The notes below the pieces were generated by a model that was given only the letters and a program-made list of their open reading frames with translations, was not told the origin of the DNA and ran no database searches. Below are positions 6,320-11,552 of a stretch of DNA of 11,552 nt, piece after piece (position 1 is the first letter of the stretch; every line of letters begins with the position of its first letter). The position numbers and the translations under genes are program-made. Source of the stretch: JADJYF01 sp043782755 (GTDB lineage Bacteria > Pseudomonadota > Gammaproteobacteria > Ga0077536); NCBI GenBank assembly GCA_043782755.1, contig JAYWAC010000205.1, positions 1 through 11,552 of the forward strand, read 5' to 3'.

Positions 6320-7369
6320 ATGACAAAAAGCGTGAGCTTTGACACGGCGTCGGAACGCCTGCGCATGGTGTTACCTCTCATGTCGCGCTACCAAATCCCG
6401 GTCGCGCCCCTCAACTATGCCGTGTGGTATGAGTACGTCGCCGGCAGCAGCCCGGTACTGCGTGAGGTCATCGACAGGATGGTCAAGGCCGAACAGGCCA
6501 TCGACGAAACCCTCACCCGCGAGCTCTATCAGCGCTACATCGACCCTTCCGATCAGCGGCGCGTCGAAGCCGCGCAACGCACCGTGCGGCGCCTGGTCGA
6601 GGCTATGTCCGTGTCACTGGAGGCGGCCGGCAACGAGGTCAGCCGCTACGAACAAACGCTCAAGGAATGCGCCGCCCAGCTCAGCACCGACATCGAGGCC
6701 GACGAATTGCGTGGCCTGGTCGACGGCCTCATCACCAGCACGCAGCAGATGAATGCCGGCAACGCGGCTCTGCACAACAACTTGGAAGAAAGCCGTCGCG
6801 AATCCGATGCGTTGCGCGAGGAACTGGCCAAGGTCCGCGTCGAAGCCCATTCGGATCCCTTGACCGGGCTCGCCAACCGCAAAGGCTTTGAGGAAAGACT
6901 GCGGGCCCTGGAGGCGAGTGAAGACTATGCCGAACACGCCCATTGCCTGCTGATCGGTGACATCGACAGATTCAAGAACATCAACGACACCTATGGCCAT
7001 CTGTTCGGCGACAAGATTCTGAAAATCGTCGCCAAGGCGTTTTCCAATCTCACCAAGGGCAAGGATCTCGCCGCGCGCTTCGGCGGCGAGGAATTCATTA
7101 TCCTCTTGCCGGAGACACCGTTGCGCGGTGCGCTGACGGTCGCCGAGACGATACGACGCAGCATCGAGAAGGGCCGGGTGTTCAATCCCAAAACGGGTGA
7201 AGAAGTGCAGCGTGTGACGATTTCTTTGGGTGTCACTGAAATCGTGTGCGGCGAGGCGATAGAACAAGCTATCGCGCGCGCCGATGACGCGCTCTATCGC
7301 GCCAAGGACGGCGGGCGCAATCGTGTGGAATGTCTGGCGCCGACACCGCCGTTGCAGGCGACGGGCTAG
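6320..7369 (+). CDS. GGDEF diguanylate cyclase with an N-terminal helical sensor-like region
   Basis: The 349-residue protein is predicted to make cyclic di-GMP from two GTP. The C-terminal GGDEF domain (about 178-338) opens with the classic DPLTGLANRKGFEERL. It has DIDRFKNIND with metal ligand Asp214, an intact active loop GGEEF (255-259), and ADDALYRAKDGGRNRV near the end. The allosteric I-site position, normally RxxD five residues before GGEEF, reads KGKD (246-249), so the arginine is replaced by lysine. Residues 1-150 are soluble and helical, beginning with a block around PLNYAVWYEYV, followed by a coiled-coil-like stretch (about 151-175); there are no membrane segments. I do not recognise what the N-terminus senses. 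The ATG at 6320 (AAGGGA upstream) is preferred over an in-frame ATG at 6218 whose 34-residue extension looks non-coding. The gene stands alone, convergent with the oxidoreductase gene. Confidence 0.93.
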   Translation: MTKSVSFDTASERLRMVLPLMSRYQIPVAPLNYAVWYEYVAGSSPVLREVIDRMVKAEQAIDETLTRELYQRYIDPSDQRRVEAAQRTVRRLVEAMSVSLEAAGNEVSRYEQTLKECAAQLSTDIEADELRGLVDGLITSTQQMNAGNAALHNNLEESRRESDALREELAKVRVEAHSDPLTGLANRKGFEERLRALEASEDYAEHAHCLLIGDIDRFKNINDTYGHLFGDKILKIVAKAFSNLTKGKDLAARFGGEEFIILLPETPLRGALTVAETIRRSIEKGRVFNPKTGEEVQRVTISLGVTEIVCGEAIEQAIARADDALYRAKDGGRNRVECLAPTPPLQATG

Positions 7370-7452
7370 TCGGCGCTGTGGAATGAATGTGGGAATTCAT
7401 CCGCACATTCAAAAATCCCCCTTGCTCTTATCATCCTTGATCGCGTGCCGCG

Positions 7453-8274
7453 TCAGGCCAGGCCAGCGCGCCGGCGTGCTTCGAGCAGGGCACTCGCCGC
7501 CTTGCGAAATTCCGCTTCGCTATCATAGCGGCCAGTGTGGTTGATGCCGGTCACGCCGATAGCAGACAGCGCAATCAACTGCGCGGCGGCCCTTTCGGGT
7601 GAGTCGAGTGAAAGCTGTAACAAAGGCACCACCTGCGGCGCGGGCTTGCCGGCGGTTGTCATCGCCGCGCTGAGTTCGGCTATTGGTCCGCGCAGTTTCT
7701 CAACATCGCCCGTCATCGGCATCCAGCCATCGCCATACCGCAGCACGCGCCGCATGACGTGTGCGCCATGGCCGCCCACCAGAATAGGCGGCCGCGCCGG
7801 ACGCGGGCTGAAGATGAAGGCTTGACCGTGTTGGGTCACGACATCATTGGCAAAGCAATCATGCAGAAACGCCAGCGTGTCATCGGTGATGCGCCCGCGA
7901 TGTTCGCGCGCGACACCGGTAGCGGTGAATTCGGCGGCCATCCAGCCGGCGCCGACACCCAAAGTCAGGCGACCGCCTGACAACTCCTGAATCGAGGCCA
8001 CCCATTTGGCGGTCGGCAGTGCGGCGCGATAGGGCAAGACCAGCACCGAGACGCCGAGCCCGATACGCGTGGTGACGCCAGCGGCAAACGCCAAGGTCGC
8101 TAGTGGGTCGACATAACGACCGCCCGAACCTTCGGCGTCATCGGGCGGAATGGCGATGTGATCGATGGTCCATAAATTGTCGAGGCCGAGTTCCTCGGCG
8201 GCGCGCGCGCAAGCAGCGATGGTGGCCGCAGTCGACGACGGTCCGGAATTGCGTAACAACATACCAAGTTTCAT
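7453..8274 (-). CDS. LLM-class (luciferase-like) flavin- or F420-dependent oxidoreductase
   Basis: This 273-residue TIM-barrel enzyme is of the bacterial-luciferase superfamily. Visible signatures are LWTIDHIAIP (34-43), the TRIGLGVSVLVLPYR strand region (69-83), QELSGGRLTLGVGAGW (96-111) and the shortened C-terminus PPILVGGHGAHVMRRVLRYGDGWMP (162-186), together typical of the Rv2161c-like subfamily usually annotated as F420-dependent. The true cofactor (F420H2 or FMNH2) and substrate are not readable from sequence. The start at 8274 follows AGGAG 6 bases upstream. It is the last gene of the MFS-SDR-LLM minus-strand series, 148 bp after the SDR stop, with a pair of REP-like hairpins in that gap. 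Length is normal. It converges on the diguanylate cyclase gene with an 83-bp gap. Confidence 0.9.
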   Translation of the reverse strand: MKLGMLLRNSGPSSTAATIAACARAAEELGLDNLWTIDHIAIPPDDAEGSGGRYVDPLATLAFAAGVTTRIGLGVSVLVLPYRAALPTAKWVASIQELSGGRLTLGVGAGWMAAEFTATGVAREHRGRITDDTLAFLHDCFANDVVTQHGQAFIFSPRPARPPILVGGHGAHVMRRVLRYGDGWMPMTGDVEKLRGPIAELSAAMTTAGKPAPQVVPLLQLSLDSPERAAAQLIALSAIGVTGINHTGRYDSEAEFRKAASALLEARRRAGLA

Positions 8275-8324
8275 CGACGCTCCTCTTAAGAAATAAATCT
8301 GGCGCGCATTCGCTATCTTCCGTT

Positions 8325-8400
8325 TGTCGGTCAGACTTCAGTCTGACACTGCGGTGACTATCGCGACGCCATCGAGTGTCAGACTGAAGTCTGACCCACA
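8325..8400. repeat. Paired REP-like palindromes (inverted pair 1)
   Basis: Copy one (8325-8350) and copy two (8375-8400) are inverted relative to each other over 26 bp with one mismatch. Each contains GTCAGAC-TTCA-GTCTGAC, itself a 7-bp stem with a TTCA loop. The head just 5' of the palindrome is GTCG in the left copy and GTGG in the right (read on its own strand), recalling the GTRG head of REP elements. The right copy starts 22 bp beyond the SDR stop, the usual place for REP units. The 24-bp spacer has no other clear feature. A related pair lies at 10742-10874. Confidence 0.85.
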
Positions 8401-8422
8401 ATATGAGGGATGAGCGGCGCGA

Positions 8423-9232
8423 TTACAGATCGAAGGCCTTATCGATCCTGTCAAACCGCCGCCGAATGAACTCCCGCGATTCTTCATGGGTGACGATGTA
8501 GAGTTCATTGTGCTTGATCGCTTTCACAACCTTGGCGGCGACACCTTGCACTGGCAGCACGCGACCACGCATCTTCTCGGCTTGTTCGTCCGAGACATCG
8601 AGATCCCGTTCGGGGCCACCGAACTCCGCCGGGCGGTTGCGTGCCGAATCATTGATGTGGGTATCGACCACCATCGGGCACAACACCGAAGAGCCGATGT
8701 TATGTTCACGCAGATCCTTGGCCAGGCATTCCGACAGCGCGACCACGCCGTACTTCGCCACGCAATACACCGACAAGCCCTGATTTGCGACCAGACCGGC
8801 GAAGGATGCGGTGTTGACGATGTGACCGCCCTCTCGCTGCGCGATGATGCGCGGCACAAAGGCTTCCACGCCATGTATCGGGCCCCATAGATCGACCTTC
8901 ATGATCCACTCCCAGTCGGCGTGGCTCATCTCTTGCACCGGGCCGAACACCGCGACACCGGCATTGTTGAACACCACATGCGCCGCGCCGAAATGCTGGA
9001 AAGTTAAGTCGGCGAGCTGGTGCACTTGAGCGAGTTCGCCGACATCGGTTTTCACGCCGATAACATCGACGCCACTCTTGCTCAGCTCATGAGCGGCGGT
9101 GTCGAGCGCACCCTGTTCGATGTCCGCCAGCACCAGGCGCATGCCTTCTTTCGCCAGTTCACGCGCAGTGGCGAGACCAATACCGCTTGCGCCGCCAGTA
9201 ATGACGGCGACCTTGCCTGCCAGATCTTTCAT
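8423..9232 (-). CDS. Classical short-chain dehydrogenase/reductase (SDR)
   Basis: The 269-residue Rossmann-fold oxidoreductase has the cofactor motif TGGASGIG (12-19), NNAG (89-92), Ser143, and the catalytic YCVAK (Tyr156, Lys160). An acidic residue at the end of the second strand (Asp37 in LADIE) favours NAD(H) over NADP(H). Residues about 190-225 form a variable substrate loop. The C-terminus, rich in Arg and ending KAFDL, lacks the common DGG-W tail. The substrate is unknown, presumably an alcohol or hydroxyacyl compound given the acyl-CoA dehydrogenase nearby. The ATG at 9232 is preceded by GGGGGAAG and overlaps, as ATGA, the stop of a small upstream frame (9229-9333) that encodes an SDR C-terminal tail. 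The MFS gene lies upstream and the LLM gene downstream on the same strand, so this is probably the middle gene of an operon. Confidence 0.94.
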   Translation of the reverse strand: MKDLAGKVAVITGGASGIGLATARELAKEGMRLVLADIEQGALDTAAHELSKSGVDVIGVKTDVGELAQVHQLADLTFQHFGAAHVVFNNAGVAVFGPVQEMSHADWEWIMKVDLWGPIHGVEAFVPRIIAQREGGHIVNTASFAGLVANQGLSVYCVAKYGVVALSECLAKDLREHNIGSSVLCPMVVDTHINDSARNRPAEFGGPERDLDVSDEQAEKMRGRVLPVQGVAAKVVKAIKHNELYIVTHEESREFIRRRFDRIDKAFDL

Positions 9233-9375
9233 GACTTCCCCCATTGGTAATAACCGAAAGCCGTCCAACCGCCGTCGAGGACCCGCACTTCGCCGGTCAC
9301 GAAAGCTACGAGTTTGTCGGTGAATTGGCCCATGGCCGTGCTGCTCCCCTGGCCTGCGATGTTCTGCGAATGTAT
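9229..9375 (-). pseudogene. SDR C-terminal remnant, possibly still translated as a 34-residue peptide
   Basis: Between the MFS stop (9375) and the SDR start (9232), the minus strand encodes a short stretch ending FVTGEVRVLDGGWTAFGYY, then QWGKS and a stop. The VTG-x-V-x-x-x-DGGW-x-A pattern is the hallmark C-terminus of classical SDRs, yet no Rossmann core precedes it; the MFS gene does. It therefore looks like the tail of a deleted SDR gene. It has an ATG at 9333 with AGGGGAG 10 bases upstream, giving a 34-codon frame whose TGA overlaps the next SDR's ATG. It could thus be a translated leader coupled to the downstream gene. The homology call is from pattern recognition; translation is inference. 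Confidence 0.55.
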
Positions 9376-10652
9376 CAAGCCGTCGTTGCGACGGCGCGTC
9401 GTCGCAGCAACAGCCCCGCCGCGATCGCTCCGATGATAGCGATGAGGGCCAACAGGATGAAGTAGTGTTGATGGCCCGCCGCGCCGGGCGCCGCATCGAG
9501 CAGTCGACCGGCGATGGCGGCAAAGAAAATATCCGGTGTGTAACCGACCAAGGACACCAGTCCGACCGCTGCGCCGGTCAAGCGCGAGGGCACGGCCGAT
9601 TCCTGCAATAGCGCGAAATACACACCGCGCAGCGCGAATACCGCCGCGCAGCTCACCAGCAGATTGCCGTAGATGAGGTAGAGCGTCGTGGCCGACAGCG
9701 ATACCCCACCCAGCAGGCCATAGACCACCACCAAGGTCGCGAACAACACCCACACACTGCGCGCGATGCCGATGCGATCGGCGATGAGACCCGCGCCCAA
9801 GGCCGCCACCGGACGAATATAGGCGCTGGCCGCGCCGAGTCCCGCCGCTGCGGTCTCGCTATAGCCCAGCACCTCGTGGGCATAGAGCGCGTAGTTGTCG
9901 AGACCCTTGTAGCCGCAGTAGGCCGCCACCACCACCACGGCCTGTAGCCACACCACCTTGAGACGCAGCACTTCGAATAATTCGCCGCGCTCGAAGCGCG
10001 GCCGCAGGCTGCGCTCGTCGGTCACACGCGGCACCCAGCGCCACACCAGCAGCGCGGCGGCGGCGGTGGCAAGGGTGTAATAGACGATGACCGCGCGCAT
10101 CGCACTGCGCCTTGCGGCGACATCCAACACCTGATCGGCGGCGCCAGCACCGGCGAAATGGCTGAAGCACCACACTCCCAAGGTCGCGAATGCAGCCGCC
10201 GCAAGACCGCGCCCGCCATCGAGTATGCCAAAGGCGCGACCCTGGGCGCTGGCCCCGCCCCATTCGCGGGTGGCGCGGATCATCGCCGCCCAGAACAGCA
10301 GGATGGTTGTCACCCCCCAATAGCCATAGAGCCATGCCAGGCCGGTGGGGCCGGGCAGGGTGGCGAGATACACACCACCGAGCGCGGTGGCGAGCAGCGA
10401 CAGACACAGCAGGCCGCGCGCCGGCAGGCGGTCGGCCAGCGCGCCGCCGGGAAAATAAGACAGCATCGCGGTCACACCATAGACCGCGAAGATATCGCCC
10501 AAGGCCGCGTTGGAAAGGGCAAAGGTCGCAAGCAGGCTGGCGCGGAAATAGCGCGGCACATGGAAGGGCAGCGCGAAGATCATTTCGCCCGCCACCACCA
10601 GCGCGAACATGGCGAGAAAGCGCGCGCGCGCGGTGCTGTGGGACGAGGTCAT
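9375..10652 (-). CDS. Major facilitator superfamily transporter, about 12 membrane segments
   Basis: The 425-residue inner-membrane protein alternates hydrophobic segments with short loops over its whole length, as in 12-helix MFS carriers. After helix 2 comes YFPGGALADRLPAR (66-79), a variant of MFS motif A (G-x-L-A-D-R). The equivalent loop in the second half reads GAGLIADRIG. A longer central loop around RSLRPRFERGELFEVLR separates the two six-helix halves. The C-terminus is a short Arg-rich tail (LLLRRRAVATTA). The substrate cannot be inferred; neighbours suggest an organic acid or ester-derived compound. The ATG at 10652 is chosen over a TTG at 10688, though neither has a clear ribosome binding site. 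It is the first gene of the MFS-SDR-LLM series, divergent from the acyl-CoA dehydrogenase. A (CG)6 run near the start encodes Arg/Ala. Confidence 0.88.
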   Translation of the reverse strand: MTSSHSTARARFLAMFALVVAGEMIFALPFHVPRYFRASLLATFALSNAALGDIFAVYGVTAMLSYFPGGALADRLPARGLLCLSLLATALGGVYLATLPGPTGLAWLYGYWGVTTILLFWAAMIRATREWGGASAQGRAFGILDGGRGLAAAAFATLGVWCFSHFAGAGAADQVLDVAARRSAMRAVIVYYTLATAAAALLVWRWVPRVTDERSLRPRFERGELFEVLRLKVVWLQAVVVVAAYCGYKGLDNYALYAHEVLGYSETAAAGLGAASAYIRPVAALGAGLIADRIGIARSVWVLFATLVVVYGLLGGVSLSATTLYLIYGNLLVSCAAVFALRGVYFALLQESAVPSRLTGAAVGLVSLVGYTPDIFFAAIAGRLLDAAPGAAGHQHYFILLALIAIIGAIAAGLLLRRRAVATTA

Positions 10653-10682
10653 GATGGGACGATAAGCGCAACAGCCGGTCGC

Positions 10683-10714
10683 GGCCAAGGCCCAAGGCGT
10701 GCGCGGGCTTGGCC
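10683..10714. other. Stem-loop upstream of the MFS start
   Basis: GGCCAAG (10683-10689) pairs with CTTGGCC (10708-10714). After one bulged G, CCC (10691-10693) pairs with GGG (10705-10707), giving a 10-bp stem with an 11-base loop. It lies about 30 bp upstream of the MFS ATG, within the divergent promoter region. It may be an operator or a leader structure; no regulator is identified. Confidence 0.4.
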
Positions 10715-10741
10715 TGGTCGGCTATTCTTCGTCCCTTATCG

Positions 10742-10874
10742 CCGGTCTTCCTTGTGGGTCCGACTTCAGTCGGACATTCCTTCCAGGGCGCATCCCAATG
10801 CGGCATTCCGAAGGCGCGAACTATCGCACCGACCACGAATGTCCGACTGAAGTCGGACCCACAGAAAAGACCGG
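10742..10874. repeat. Paired REP-like palindromes (inverted pair 2)
   Basis: Two arms of 38 bp (10742-10779 and 10837-10874) are inverted repeats with three mismatches. The core 27 bp of each (10753-10779, 10837-10863) is identical. Each core contains GTCCGAC-TTCA-GTCGGAC preceded by a GTGG head. This is the same design as the pair at 8325-8400, with C-G replacing A-T at the fourth stem position. Unusually for REP elements, it lies between divergent genes, ending about 40 bp before the acyl-CoA dehydrogenase ATG. Confidence 0.87.
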
Positions 10875-10914
10875 GTTAGACGGATTGATCACTTCCAACC
10901 TGGACACCCTCGAC

Positions 10915-11552
10915 ATGCATACCGCCATCACCCAAGACGCAAGCGCCTTGAAGGCTCAGCTGCTCGCCTTCATGGACAAATATATCTATCCGAACGAAGA
11001 GCATTACCACCACCAACTGCGCGCTCTGCCGAACCGCTTTGGCAGCGTGCCGCTGATGGAAGAACTGAAGCAGACGGCGCGCGACGAGGGCTTGTGGAAT
11101 CTGTTCATGCCCTTGGATCACGGCGGTCTGAAGAACGAAGACTACGCGCCGCTGGCCGAACTCATGGGCCGTGTCGGCTGGTCGGCCGAGGTCTTCAACT
11201 GCAACGCGCCCGACACCGGCAACATGGAAGTGTTCATGAAGTACGGCACCGAAGCGCAAAATAAGCAGTGGCTGGAACCGCTGCTGCGCGGTGAGATTCG
11301 CTCTGCTTATGCGATGACCGAGCCCGAGGTTGCCTCATCGGACGCGACCAATGTGCAGACCTCCATCAAGCGCGATGGCGAGCACTACGTCATCAATGGC
11401 CGCAAGTGGTTCATCACCAACGCCATGTATGAGCGCACCAAGATCATCATCGTGATGGGCAAGTCCGATCCGGACAATCCCAACCGCCATATTCAGCAGA
11501 GCCAGGTGCTGGTGCCGAAAGACACGCCCGGTGTGAAGCTGGTGCGCCCGCT
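10915..11552 (+). CDS. Acyl-CoA dehydrogenase, ACAD10/11 type (5' part; runs off the right edge)
   Basis: About 212 residues of a flavin-dependent acyl-CoA dehydrogenase are present, roughly the first half of a typical 400-residue enzyme. The N-terminal helical domain includes AFMDKYIYPNE and WNLFMPLDHGG. The flavin/substrate motif AMTEPEVASSDATN matches the ACAD10/11 variant of the acyl-CoA dehydrogenase signature, and GRKWFITNA and LVPKDTPGVKLVRP follow in the beta domain. The catalytic base and the C-terminal helices lie beyond the window. Characterised ACAD10/11 relatives act on 4-hydroxyacyl (phosphorylated) CoAs, and bacterial ones such as LvaC work beside an APH-like kinase; whether such a partner follows is not visible. 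The ATG at 10915 gives the expected family N-terminus but lacks a strong ribosome binding site; TTG at 10885 is an alternative. It diverges from the MFS gene. Confidence 0.93.
   Translation, partial: MHTAITQDASALKAQLLAFMDKYIYPNEEHYHHQLRALPNRFGSVPLMEELKQTARDEGLWNLFMPLDHGGLKNEDYAPLAELMGRVGWSAEVFNCNAPDTGNMEVFMKYGTEAQNKQWLEPLLRGEIRSAYAMTEPEVASSDATNVQTSIKRDGEHYVINGRKWFITNAMYERTKIIIVMGKSDPDNPNRHIQQSQVLVPKDTPGVKLVRP

Noticed and set aside
7380..7410. Stem-loops between the convergent cyclase and LLM genes
   Set aside because: Two competing short folds exist, a 7-bp stem (7385-7391 with 7404-7410) and a bulged 8-bp stem (7380-7402). Neither is followed by a T-run on either strand, so a terminator is not supported.
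10621..10632. (CG)6 dinucleotide run at the start of the MFS gene
   Set aside because: It could suggest slippage-based switching, but six units in a GC-rich genome encoding Arg/Ala is weak evidence.
10798..10914. In-frame ATG at 10798 extending the acyl-CoA dehydrogenase through the REP arm
   Set aside because: The added 39 residues would be the translated palindrome and unlike the family N-terminus; the ATG at 10915 fits.

Overview
The window is a GC-rich, gene-dense bacterial chromosome segment. The family mix points to a proteobacterium (Pseudomonadota), most likely a gammaproteobacterium: a peroxiredoxin-glutaredoxin fusion, REP-like paired palindromes, a GGDEF protein, a SulP transporter fused to STAS and cyclic-nucleotide domains, and an ACAD10/11-type acyl-CoA dehydrogenase. 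This placement is inference; there is no rRNA or marker gene. No tRNA, CRISPR array, insertion sequence or phage gene was seen.

Layout, left to right. Positions 1-175 are an upstream region carrying an 8-bp inverted repeat with OxyR half-site geometry. A + strand peroxiredoxin-glutaredoxin gene follows (176-919). It converges on a four-gene minus-strand series, transcribed right to left as HSL-type esterase (5968-5036), M20D amidohydrolase (4976-3810), SulP-STAS-CNBD transporter (3718-1559) and SnoaL/NTF2-fold protein (1448-1050). A 351-bp divergent spacer (5969-6319) separates that series from a + strand diguanylate cyclase (6320-7369). The cyclase converges on a second minus-strand series of MFS transporter (10652-9375), SDR dehydrogenase (9232-8423) and LLM-class flavin/F420 oxidoreductase (8274-7453). 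A + strand acyl-CoA dehydrogenase begins at 10915 and runs off the right edge.

Functionally this looks like accessory catabolism and signalling. The MFS, SDR, LLM and acyl-CoA dehydrogenase genes could handle import and oxidation of an acyl or alcohol substrate. The esterase and amidohydrolase could release acids from esters or amides. The first gene is peroxide defence. Two nucleotide second messengers are represented: c-di-GMP by an apparently active cyclase with a degenerate I-site, and probably cAMP by a PKA-like phosphate-binding cassette on the anion transporter. Any link between these systems is inference only.

The most noteworthy non-coding signal is two head-to-head pairs of REP-like hairpins. 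Their stems differ by a compensated base pair (A-T in one pair, C-G in the other) around the same TTCA loop. A short SDR C-terminal remnant between the MFS and SDR genes, overlapping the SDR start by ATGA, is the other oddity. I found no convincing wholly new multi-gene system.
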